A stretch of 6,216 bases of DNA from UMGS1519 sp963621885 (GTDB lineage: Bacteria > Actinomycetota > Coriobacteriia > Coriobacteriales > Eggerthellaceae): NCBI GenBank assembly GCA_963621885.1, contig CAVFFT010000088.1, positions 1 through 6,216 of the forward strand, in the 5' to 3' direction. Shown in pieces: positions 1 to 6,110 of the stretch (the first letter of the stretch is position 1; the number at the start of each line of letters is the position of its first letter). Both the position numbers and the translations under genes were made by a program. The notes beneath the pieces were generated by a model. That model searched no databases. It saw only the letters and a list, made by a program, of their open reading frames with translations, and was not told where the DNA came from.

Positions 1-258
1 TTATCGCAGCTTGCAGCGTCGTCCTTCCTGTGCAATGCATGAAGAATCCCGATTCGCCTCACCAAATTCCGCAATGGCAGGTAGATCAACTGGAGAAGGT
101 CCGTGCCGCCTGCAGTATCCGCGGTTGGATCCGGTGAGGTAGATGTTCTAGCCGCAGCGGCGCATGCCGGTGATTGCCTTGATGTCCCTGTGCCCTTGAG
201 CGCCCGAAGGCGGTTCATATAAAGTTTGCGATCGACCTAGGCCATTCTCGTCATCCTC

Positions 259-295
259 GGTTTCAATAATTGAAAACTCTTAAACTTTTGAAACC
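259..295. repeat. AT-rich inverted repeat cluster with TTGAAA half-sites
   Basis: The arms GGTTTCAA (259-266) and TTGAAACC (288-295) are perfectly complementary. Nested at the left is a tighter palindrome, TTTCAAT-A-ATTGAAA (261-275). Three copies of the same TTGAAA/TTTCAA half-site therefore sit within 37 bases. This looks like a multi-site operator or a decayed element end. It lies about 245 bases upstream of the operon start, so a role in controlling that operon is only possible, not shown. Confidence 0.4.
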
Positions 296-400
296 AATGA
301 CGCAAATACCGGGCTGGGTTTTGCTTTGGCGCCTCGGACCCTTACTAGCATGGCCCTTTGCGTCTGTGCGCGTAGATTGTTCCGTACCCGTATCGGTGTC

Positions 401-415
401 CCGGAAGAGTTCCGG
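401..415. repeat. Palindrome CCGGAA-GAG-TTCCGG
   Basis: This is a perfect inverted repeat of 6-base arms around a 3-base centre, roughly 125 bases upstream of the operon start. Its size and symmetry suit a dimeric repressor site, but there is no regulator gene in the window to pair it with. A second, imperfect hairpin follows at 450-467 (CGTCCAA paired with TTGGGACG, one bulged G). Confidence 0.3.
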
Positions 416-523
416 AATCAGTCCCTTGTGGCGTAGTTCTTATTTAAGCCGTCCAAGTTTTGGGACGCAGTTCAGAAATCCCACCCAGGCAAAGAAATTC
501 GGGTAACTAGAAATGCCAGTCTG

Positions 524-529
524 TATAAT
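524..529 (+). promoter_or_regulatory. Candidate -10 box of the operon (TATAAT)
   Basis: The hexamer is a perfect match to the sigma-70/sigma-A consensus -10 box. No good -35 box is seen 16-18 bases upstream (the sequence around 500-507 is GGGTAAC-like). Transcription would start near 535-538, only a few bases before ATG 540. That would give a leaderless or nearly leaderless mRNA, and none of the possible start codons (513, 528, 540) has a Shine-Dalgarno sequence. Leaderless starts are common in actinobacteria. The alternative is an unrelated AT-rich match with a start at 513. Confidence 0.4.
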
Positions 530-539
530 GAACAGCGAT

Positions 540-692
540 ATGCCAACTGATTACGCTTACAAATCGCTGGACTACTCGAGCTACGACCTTGCTTTTCTCA
601 AAAATCGAGGCGTGGTGAATTTCGTGCACTTCACCCCAGCCGAAAACCTACCTGGAATTCTGGGGGGGGCTTGTTCCACGTCGCGATCTTGA
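540..692 (+). CDS. N-terminal piece of DarT1-like ADP-ribosyltransferase, out of frame with the rest
   Basis: This 50-residue reading frame is the first part of the fused toxin-helicase gene. Residues 27-41 (NFVHFTPAENLPGIL) carry the H-F-T and N-L-x-x-I-L pattern that begins DarT (DUF4433) domains and forms part of the NAD+ pocket. The frame passes through a G8 run (662-669) and then reads a few unrelated residues to a TGA at 690. The homology continues in frame +1 (GLVPRRDLD onward), so this is one gene with a frameshift. Removing one G, or adding two, restores a protein of about 1240 residues. ATG 540 is chosen because it lies just downstream of a TATAAT box; ATG 513 and ATG 528 are alternatives in the same frame, which has a TAA at 504. 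As read here, the piece alone would be inactive. Confidence 0.75.
   Translation: MPTDYAYKSLDYSSYDLAFLKNRGVVNFVHFTPAENLPGILGGACSTSRS
662..669 (+). repeat. G8 homopolymer at the frameshift inside the DarT domain
   Basis: Eight consecutive G residues lie exactly where the DarT homology switches from one frame to another. Tracts of 7 or 10 G would make the gene continuous. Of these, 10 G gives the spacing IL-x-x-GLV that I recall as more usual in the family, while 7 G gives IL-x-GLV. Mononucleotide runs of this length slip during replication and are classic contingency loci, but they are also where sequencing errors gather. Confidence 0.8.
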
Positions 693-783
693 CGCTAACG
701 GGAAAGAATACGTTTATACCGATAGCCATCGCCTAGAAGGCCAAGGTGTCGTAAATCTTTCGTTCACCAATCCGAATATCAAG

Positions 784-3700
784 ATGTTCTATGCAAAGCG
801 CAAAGAACTTACCGAGCATAAATTCGCAGTTATCTCGCTTGACCCTAAACTGTTGCAAGATGTTGAAGGTGGATATGAGTTCAGGTCTACGAACGCTGCT
901 AGCGCCTCTTCTCAGCCGTGCAATATCGAAGAAGTGTTTACCGGAAATAACAGGCCAGACTATTTTGACCCCAGCTGGCCAACGGACAATCAAGCGGAAA
1001 TCCTCGTGAAGGGTAGGATCGATCCGAGATATATCAAGGAAATTCAATTTCCCCGCAGTGAAGTGGATGATCCGACGGTAAATGCTGTTATCGATGATCT
1101 GGCGGAATTGGTTAAGCATCTCGGTTTGTGCTGCAATATCGCTTTCTGTGATAAGCATTTTGATTACAACAGAGCGCTTCTTGGCGAGTTCGGTCCAAAG
1201 AAAAGCTACGAGTATTATCTCATGTCGTGGGCCGAGGACGAGCGCGCCGCGGCTACGGCGGAGGAAGCCACAAGGCTTATTGCGCGTAAGAAGACTTTCG
1301 ACTCGGTGGCGTTTGGGGCGAAAGCAATAGACGAGGCTCAAGTTAGGCCGGATGCCGATGCTGTTCCGTGTGCGACATGGCGTTTGGCATATCGCGTTCT
1401 TGCCACTCCGCTGAAACGAAGCAATGCTCAGCTTTCAGCCTTTGCTGTTATCGAAAAGATAATTAACCGAGGAAGGAGAACGTGTCTTTCTCCAGATCTT
1501 GAAGCGAAGTTGCGTTCGAGCGATGAAATAGCGCGGGCTCATCAGGCGCAATGCGCCATCGTTGAGCTCTTGAAATCTCAAGCCCTTCGATCAGGTGATG
1601 CTATATGTTGTCGGGGCGGTGGGCAGGATTCACTTTCACGCATTCTCGAGTTGTCGCTTAACGATTTGAAAGGCCTTTCAACGGCCGTAGCCAAACTCTA
1701 TTCCTGCGATGACTTTCTTGCCGATGTGCGTTTCGTGCGCGATGAGGCAAAGGCTGATCTGGTGTTTCTCTGGTCGGACGATGATTCCCCCGCAAGAAAT
1801 GGAGAAGTCCGTATAACCGGCTTCAAGAGGACTGAAACGCCAGTTCCTGTTGACCTTACAAGGGTGGTCGAGCCTGTACCCATTAACGTGGACTACGAAG
1901 CCCTTCGCTACCTCGTTCGTTATATTTTCGGGTTCGATGGCTTTCGCGAGGGGCAGTTCGAAGCCATTAAGCGGGGATTGCGCAGGGAGGATACGATTGT
2001 GCTGTTGCCCACGGGAAGTGGCAAATCTGTCGTTTTCCAATTGCTCTCTCTGATAACCCCGGGCATGGCCTTTGTCGTGTGCCCGATAATTTCGCTTATT
2101 GAGGATCAGATTACCAATTTGCGGCACAGGGGTATTGACCGCGTTTTGGGGTTGTCTAGCGCCATGGACTCCGATTCCCGAAATACTTCATTGGATAACA
2201 TAACCACCGGTCAATACCTTATTTGCTATGTCGCCCCAGAGCGCTTTCAGAATATGAGCTTCAACGAAAGTGTTCGTCATTATGCGTCGACGAACCTGAT
2301 TTCGACGGTTGCCGTCGACGAGGCCCACTGCGTGAGCGAATGGGGCCATGAATTCAGGACTGCCTATTTGGGCTTAGCGCATACGTGTCGGGCGGTGTGC
2401 AGTACGGGCGATGCAACCCCGCCGATCTTCGCGTTGACCGGCACTGCCTCGGCAAGCGTGCTAACCGACATGATGCACGACCTCGAGATCGATGACGAAG
2501 ACGCCGTGATTCAGCCGGCAAGCTTCGACAGACCGGAAATTCACTATCGTGTAATCAAGGTCCCCAGCAGGCAGAAGCAAGAGGCGCTTCGGCGTGTTGT
2601 CGATGAACTGATACCCAGCGATTTCAATGCCGACCCGGATGACTTCTACGACCCGATAGGCAACGATTCGAATTGCGGAATAGTGTTTTGCCCGCACGCG
2701 AGTGGCTCGTATGGGCTTATGTCTAGCGAGCGGCAGCGAGCTGCTGGATACCTGGGCGTATGGGATTATATGAACTTCCGTTTGCCTGGCCTGTGCAGCT
2801 ACTACTCGGGTTCTGCGCCCAAGTGCATTTCGATGAGCGATAGCGAATGGAACAAAGAGAAGAGAGACCAGGCTGCTCGATTTAAAAGCAACGAGACAAC
2901 CGTAATGGTTGCGACCAAGGCGTTCGGGATGGGCATAGATAAGCCGAATGTTCGTTGGGTTGTGCATTATGGTATGCCCGCTAGTCTGGAGTCGTACTAT
3001 CAGGAGGTTGGTCGTGCCGCCAGGGACCGAAAGACGGCGTATGCTTACCTTTTGCTATCGGATGATTATCACCAGGAGAACGAAGAACTCCTCGATCCCG
3101 TAGCAACCCCTATTACTGAACTTCAAAGCAAGGATGAGAGCGTCAAAGGACGATGGGATGGCGACGATATTAGCCGCGCCGTGTTTTTCCATGCCAATAC
3201 CTTTGCCGGCGTTGAGAAAGAGCTTGATGCGGCTAACGAAGTCCTCGGTGCTTGCGGAGCAGACAATTACCATGGGGGCCAATGGTTCGTTCCCTTCTCT
3301 TCGAACGCGAAAGAGCGCCTTGAGCGTGCAATATATCGTTTCTGCATCCTTGGGGTATTTGAAGGCTACGCAATAGACTATTTGAGTCGCAATGGCGTAT
3401 TCGTGATTACGCCGCATCATCGCAGCGGTGATGAACTAAGGAGCCATATTCTAGAAAGCTATCTTGGCTATGTTAAAGCGTATCAGCCCGATAGCGCTTA
3501 TCTCGAGGCGACTAGAAATAACGTGCTTGCGGCCGTCGAAAGCGCCAGGAGCGACCGTGATTACATCATGCGCGCGATGCGGCATCTGCTGACCGATTTC
3601 GTCTATAAGGTTCTTGAGGAGGGCCGCAGACGGGCTGTTAAGACAATGCTTGATGCCGCACGTAAAGCGGCCGAAGCCGGGAGCTCTGATCAAAAAGATC

Positions 3701-4263
3701 AAGTGCTGCGAAGCCAGATGTTGGCGTATCTTTCTACGGACGAGCAGATGCGGAAGGGGCGCGTCATTCGCGCGCTTTTGAACGACGCCACAAACCTCGA
3801 GCTCCTCCTTGAAGTGATTTCGACGAGGAAGAGGGAGAACCTGCTGGGATCGGCATCCCGCTTGCTGGAGGATTATCCGCAGCATTACGGTCTTCATTTT
3901 ATTCAAGCGGCTGTCTATGCGCTTGAAGGCGACATGGCGCGCTTTGCAACGGCATTGATTTCGATGACCAGCTTCGGAACCACTAACTACGGACTCAGCG
4001 TCAAGGAGTGCCAAGTCAATTTCACGGCCTTCATTAACTCTTCGGTGGGAAGATGCATGAGCGCGGAGACCATTGATGAAATGCTGCCGATAATGGCTAT
4101 TTGCTTCAGGTCCTCCGAGGATGCTCTGCTTTCGTTAATAGCATCGCCGCAGGCCGAGATGGTGAAAAAAGTAAGACATGCCAAGATGGTGAAAAAAGTC
4201 AATTCCCTTTATTCGATTGCGTGTAAGGCAATGGAAGGATTGAGATGGATACAAAGGAAATAG
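784..4263 (+). CDS. DarT1-like ADP-ribosyltransferase domain fused to RecQ-like helicase (main frame)
   Basis: This is the main frame of the fused gene; the frame is open from 619. The ATG at 784 lies inside the DarT domain and has no ribosome binding site, so it is unlikely to be the native start. Residues below count from that ATG. Residues 1-90 finish the DarT domain: just upstream VNLSFTNPNIK, then FAVISLDPKLL (14-24), STNAAS (35-40) and QAEILV (70-75), where E72 is the probable catalytic glutamate. Residues ~100-370 are unrecognised. The SF2 helicase follows: motif 0 (FGFDGFREGQ, ~382-391), Walker A PTGSGKS (409-415), DEAHCVSEWGHEF (512-524) with the RecQ aromatic-rich loop, ALTGTAS (550-556), ATKAFGMGID (710-719) and QEVGRAARD (740-748), with the arginine finger. 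The C-terminal ~400 residues lack the RecQ four-cysteine zinc site and a recognisable HRDC domain. They include a winged-helix-like stretch (~850-880) and a helical region with a G-R-R-R-A motif. Expected action: ATP-driven 3'-5' unwinding coupled to ADP-ribosylation of DNA bases. The helicase call is firm; the DarT1 call is strong and supported by the NADAR gene downstream. Confidence 0.9.
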   Translation: MFYAKRKELTEHKFAVISLDPKLLQDVEGGYEFRSTNAASASSQPCNIEEVFTGNNRPDYFDPSWPTDNQAEILVKGRIDPRYIKEIQFPRSEVDDPTVNAVIDDLAELVKHLGLCCNIAFCDKHFDYNRALLGEFGPKKSYEYYLMSWAEDERAAATAEEATRLIARKKTFDSVAFGAKAIDEAQVRPDADAVPCATWRLAYRVLATPLKRSNAQLSAFAVIEKIINRGRRTCLSPDLEAKLRSSDEIARAHQAQCAIVELLKSQALRSGDAICCRGGGQDSLSRILELSLNDLKGLSTAVAKLYSCDDFLADVRFVRDEAKADLVFLWSDDDSPARNGEVRITGFKRTETPVPVDLTRVVEPVPINVDYEALRYLVRYIFGFDGFREGQFEAIKRGLRREDTIVLLPTGSGKSVVFQLLSLITPGMAFVVCPIISLIEDQITNLRHRGIDRVLGLSSAMDSDSRNTSLDNITTGQYLICYVAPERFQNMSFNESVRHYASTNLISTVAVDEAHCVSEWGHEFRTAYLGLAHTCRAVCSTGDATPPIFALTGTASASVLTDMMHDLEIDDEDAVIQPASFDRPEIHYRVIKVPSRQKQEALRRVVDELIPSDFNADPDDFYDPIGNDSNCGIVFCPHASGSYGLMSSERQRAAGYLGVWDYMNFRLPGLCSYYSGSAPKCISMSDSEWNKEKRDQAARFKSNETTVMVATKAFGMGIDKPNVRWVVHYGMPASLESYYQEVGRAARDRKTAYAYLLLSDDYHQENEELLDPVATPITELQSKDESVKGRWDGDDISRAVFFHANTFAGVEKELDAANEVLGACGADNYHGGQWFVPFSSNAKERLERAIYRFCILGVFEGYAIDYLSRNGVFVITPHHRSGDELRSHILESYLGYVKAYQPDSAYLEATRNNVLAAVESARSDRDYIMRAMRHLLTDFVYKVLEEGRRRAVKTMLDAARKAAEAGSSDQKDQVLRSQMLAYLSTDEQMRKGRVIRALLNDATNLELLLEVISTRKRENLLGSASRLLEDYPQHYGLHFIQAAVYALEGDMARFATALISMTSFGTTNYGLSVKECQVNFTAFINSSVGRCMSAETIDEMLPIMAICFRSSEDALLSLIASPQAEMVKKVRHAKMVKKVNSLYSIACKAMEGLRWIQRK
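4154..4199 (+). repeat. Direct repeat near the 3' end of the helicase gene (27-base period)
   Basis: The 19-base sequences at 4154-4172 and 4181-4199 differ at one base and are offset by exactly 27 bases. In frame this gives EMVKKVRHA followed by KMVKKVNS, a nine-residue duplication close to the C-terminus. Each copy carries an A6 run. It looks like a recent small tandem duplication that kept the frame. Confidence 0.8.
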
Positions 4264-4727
4264 AGGCATTGGAAGAAAAGACCCGATTGATTGTGGATGC
4301 CTTATCTAAACTTGAGTGTGAGGCTAAGCGGCAGAAAGACATGGCTGATAGCCTTGCGAAAGGCAGAGACGCCATTGTGGGGCTGGCGTCCGAGCTTCGT
4401 TTGGTTGCCAAACGTCTCGCCGGTGTGGTGGATATGGTGAACGAAAGCACGCTTGGCAAGGATGTTTCCCATCTTATTGAAATCGAATCAAGCTGTGCGT
4501 GGCTGCATGAGTGTGCCGTAGCCTCCGCTGGTCGTGAGGCGGAGATTATGAAGCGTCTGGATTCTTTGGAGGAAATGACCAGCCGCCTCGACAAGAATAT
4601 GCAAAAGAGTGCCGATACTTCAGCTGACCGCGAGGAGGATATCTTGAAGCGGCTGGCGGCTTTGGAGGATGCAGTAGGCCGCATCGACAGGAACACGCAA
4701 AAAGGCTTTTTGAAGGAGCGTGAATAA
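4245..4727 (+). CDS. Small coiled-coil protein with internal repeat, function unknown
   Basis: This 160-residue protein starts inside the end of the helicase gene (19-base overlap). A good ribosome binding site, GGAAGGA (4233-4239), ends five bases before ATG 4245, so the two genes are probably translationally coupled. The sequence is hydrophilic, charged and almost entirely helical in character, with heptad-like leucine, isoleucine and valine spacing. The C-terminal half holds a repeat of about 32 residues: residues 97-128 begin REAEIMKRLDSLEE and residues 129-154 begin REEDILKRLAALED, both followed by an R-[LI]-D-[KR]-N-x-Q-K pattern. There is no signal peptide, membrane segment or catalytic motif. 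I do not recognise a family. Lying between toxin-helicase and antitoxin, it may be an oligomerisation or adaptor subunit, a sensor, or a linker holding the NADAR protein near the toxin. All of these are inference from position and shape. Confidence 0.85.
   Translation: MDTKEIEALEEKTRLIVDALSKLECEAKRQKDMADSLAKGRDAIVGLASELRLVAKRLAGVVDMVNESTLGKDVSHLIEIESSCAWLHECAVASAGREAEIMKRLDSLEEMTSRLDKNMQKSADTSADREEDILKRLAALEDAVGRIDRNTQKGFLKERE
4713..4718 (+). promoter_or_regulatory. Shine-Dalgarno AAGGAG that decides the NADAR gene start
   Basis: The site lies in the last codons of the coiled-coil gene. It is one base from GTG 4720, which is too close, but ten bases from ATG 4729, which is workable. I therefore place the start of the next gene at 4729. 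GTG 4720 in the same frame would add three residues. Confidence 0.6.
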
Positions 4728-4728
4728 G

Positions 4729-5562
4729 ATGGGTGCGATAAAGCATGCCGTTAGGCCTTTTTTCGGAGCAGCAAGGAAATCGGGCTGTGCCTACTTCGAG
4801 GATAGCGTGGAGTTTGATTGGCACAGCGGCTTGAGTTGGCAGGTGCGGCAGCGCTCCAGCAAATGCCTAGCCGATGCGATTGTGCGCAAATACGGTGCTG
4901 CAGGGTTGACCGTAGACGACATTTTGGAAGTGTCCACCGCTTCGGATGAGTACGAGACGGGTCAGGCGCTTTCAGCGCTTAATCTGATGTACGAGGATTC
5001 GCTAAGTGGATGGAAGGCCAGCGTAGAGAATTGGTTTCAGTCCGCTAAGGTATTCGAAAAGGGCGGACGCGAGTGCGGGCCGTATAAGGAGCTGCTCAGC
5101 GTGGACAAGCCGATGCGCTACCTTAACGCTTACCTCGACAAGAAAACGGCAAGCAGATATGAGGGTGACGAGCTGTTTCAGCGAATTCAGTCCGACGTGA
5201 AAGGTGCTAGCCTTGTGCGCTTTGAGCTGTGGGGCGAGAAATTTCCCATCACCCCAAGGAGCTGCTTTTACGATTATCTCTACGCCAAAGCGCTCTATCA
5301 AAGCCAAAACGCTGATTTGGCCGAGCGTCTGTGCAGGTATCGAGCATTCACCGACATCATGTTCAACCCGGGCTCCGGCAAGAAAAAGAAGTTCAATACC
5401 CAGGCTCGCAGTTGCGCGATTTTCGTAAGCCTTACGAAGCGCGGGCTTATCGATGATGCGCTTTCGGATATAGAAGCCTTCATTGATTTGGTGGGGTACG
5501 GACAGCAGTTTGAGCCGGCGGACGAAAACCAACAAATGGAAATTGGCTTTGAGGACGATTAA
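4729..5562 (+). CDS. DarT1-associated NADAR-type antitoxin (DNA ADP-ribosyl-guanosine hydrolase)
   Basis: This 277-residue protein resembles the NADAR antitoxins that accompany DarT1 toxins. Known members remove ADP-ribose from guanosine in DNA and so reverse the toxin's damage. Recognisable landmarks are EFDWHSGLSWQVRQRS (28-43), VENWFQSAKVFEKGG (99-113; the family has an FQ-x-x-KVFE-x-GG-PY pattern, with PY here at 118-119), the stretch around LWGEKFPITPRS (167-178), FYDYLYAKALY (180-190), AFTDIMFNP (206-214) and FNTQARSCAIFVSL (222-235). A lysine-rich insert (GSGKKKK, 215-221) widens the usual NPKKS-like loop. The tail (from ~261) is acidic and ends in QQMEIGFEDD. The gene begins one base after the coiled-coil stop codon, so it belongs to the operon. 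Family assignment rests on remembered motif patterns, not on a search. It strongly supports the DarT1 reading of gene 1. Confidence 0.8.
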   Translation: MGAIKHAVRPFFGAARKSGCAYFEDSVEFDWHSGLSWQVRQRSSKCLADAIVRKYGAAGLTVDDILEVSTASDEYETGQALSALNLMYEDSLSGWKASVENWFQSAKVFEKGGRECGPYKELLSVDKPMRYLNAYLDKKTASRYEGDELFQRIQSDVKGASLVRFELWGEKFPITPRSCFYDYLYAKALYQSQNADLAERLCRYRAFTDIMFNPGSGKKKKFNTQARSCAIFVSLTKRGLIDDALSDIEAFIDLVGYGQQFEPADENQQMEIGFEDD

Positions 5563-5596
5563 CCCCGCTTGTCGTATATCAGGTCATCCTTTGGGT

Positions 5597-5642
5597 AAAA
5601 AAGAGCTGGAGTTGCGCTTCTTCGAGAGGCTATCCAGCTTTA
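5597..5642. terminator. Hairpin after the operon, weak on plus and better on minus strand
   Basis: The arms AGCTGGA (5604-5610) and TCCAGCT (5633-5639) pair perfectly. A second inner stem (GCTTCT with AGAGGC, one G-T pair) closes the loop. On the plus strand only TTT follows, so it would be a weak terminator for the operon. On the minus strand the stem is followed by C and six T (complement of A6 at 5597-5602), a good intrinsic terminator. It could insulate the operon's 3' end on both strands. Confidence 0.45.
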
Positions 5643-5656
5643 GCAAAAGTGATTTT

Positions 5657-5908
5657 ACGCTTCGCCACGTGGTGCAGGTGTTCCCGTCGCGCAGGTCGCT
5701 GATACGCATGATGGGCGCCGTGTTCGTTGAGATGGACGAGGACTGGGCATCGCGCCGCTGGTTCACCGAGGGGTCGATAGCGATGGCGATGGAGGGCCGC
5801 GGATGCAGGTCGCCCGCGCCGGGCTACGCGGGAAGCGCCGAGGGGCACGCCCGGCGCATAATGTCACTCGTGGTGGCCGACAACCCGGTCGGCGGGAGGG
5901 CGGCTTAG
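5657..5908 (+). pseudogene. C-terminal remnant of IS256-family transposase
   Basis: The frame ending at TAG 5906 contains VVQVFPSRRSLIRMMGAV and DEDWASRRWF, the pattern of the extreme C-terminus of IS256-family (mutator-type) transposases, which shortly precedes their stop. The DDE catalytic core of about 300 residues is missing, so this is inactive debris. The left edge is judged from where homology and GC-rich composition begin; the frame itself runs on leftwards without meaning. A GC-rich tail (MEGRGCRSPAPGYAGSAEGH) follows the conserved part. The remnant differs in base composition from the operon beside it, so the two probably have different origins. Confidence 0.75.
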
Positions 5909-5940
5909 GAAATGGGTTGGAATGGCAGGCAGGCTCTAGG

Positions 5941-5967
5941 CGCCAACACCAACCTTCGGCACACTAC
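5941..5967 (+). mobile_element. Probable right terminal inverted repeat of the IS256-type element
   Basis: About 35-60 bases after the transposase stop lies CACCAACCTTCGGCACACTACC, close to the usual IS256-family end pattern (ACACCA...TT-GG-ACAC followed by a short pyrimidine end). I infer the element ended near 5967. The matching left end and the target duplication are absent, so this cannot be confirmed within the window. Confidence 0.45.
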
Positions 5968-6044
5968 CGCTTTGCCGCCCCTGTCGCCGCTCTCGTCGAC
6001 GAATATGCTGAGTTCCTTGGCCACTCATCCCTCCAGAGCTGAAT

Positions 6045-6074
6045 AAAAAAAATCGCCGGGGGACTTCCCCCGGC
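6045..6074 (-). terminator. Strong intrinsic terminator, minus strand
   Basis: GCCGGGGG (6055-6062) and CCCCCGGC (6067-6074) form a perfect 8-base GC stem with a 4-base loop. Read on the minus strand it is followed by GA and eight T (complement of A8 at 6045-6052). It would end a leftward transcript entering from beyond the right edge. On the plus strand there is no T run. Confidence 0.85.
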
Positions 6075-6110
6075 ACTTGGAGGTAGCGACGAGCACCACC
6101 AAGGACTTTA
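6045..6110 (-). ncRNA. Possible 3' end of a structured RNA of unknown class
   Basis: Immediately before the minus-strand terminator is another hairpin at 6076-6103: outer stem CTTGG/CCAAG, a T-T mismatch, then GGTGC paired with GCtACC (one bulge) around a TCGTC loop. Two compact hairpins ending in a T8 tract resemble the tail of a small RNA, for example a regulatory RNA or tracrRNA-like transcript. The 5' part would lie at 6111-6216 and beyond. I could not match it to a known RNA. It may instead be the 3' untranslated region of a minus-strand gene off the right edge. Confidence 0.3.

Larger units (their letters stand above)
1..512. other. Upstream flank with no convincing gene
   Basis: I see no reliable coding region here. 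The minus strand is open from an ATG at 218 to the left edge (about 72 codons), and a neighbouring minus frame is open for about 40 codons before a stop. Neither has a ribosome binding site or a family signature, so they may be remnants of a decayed gene. A TTG-started plus-strand frame (270-506) has low-complexity, non-protein-like content. The stretch does hold two groups of inverted repeats (259-295 and 401-415), listed separately, which could be regulatory sites or scars of former mobile-element ends. Confidence 0.5.

Noticed and set aside
1..218. Minus-strand frame from ATG 218 open to the left edge
   Set aside because: No ribosome binding site or recognisable family; alternative minus frames look equally open, so it may be a decayed gene or chance.
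270..506. 78-codon plus-strand frame with TTG start upstream of the operon
   Set aside because: No ribosome binding site, composition not protein-like (repeated S, R, P, W) and no family pattern; it overlaps palindromic non-coding sequence.
733..1341. 202-codon minus-strand frame and other long antisense frames (for example 3451-4014, 2461-2967, 5002-5535)
   Set aside because: They lie opposite clearly conserved DarT, helicase and NADAR coding sequence and have no motifs of their own; they are shadows.
4159..4199. A6 runs as programmed frameshift sites
   Set aside because: The phase (AAA AAA G) does not match the A-AAA-AAG slippery heptamer, and no product is gained by shifting there.
540..5562. 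DarG-type macrodomain antitoxin
   Set aside because: Looked for because DarT usually pairs with DarG; no macrodomain-like protein is present and gene 3 fits NADAR better.
5803..6042. Frame ending FLGHSSLQS, reminiscent of the LGHSS motif of tyrosine recombinases
   Set aside because: It crosses the transposase end and the probable IS terminal repeat; the short motif stands alone without the catalytic R, H-x-x-R or Y context.
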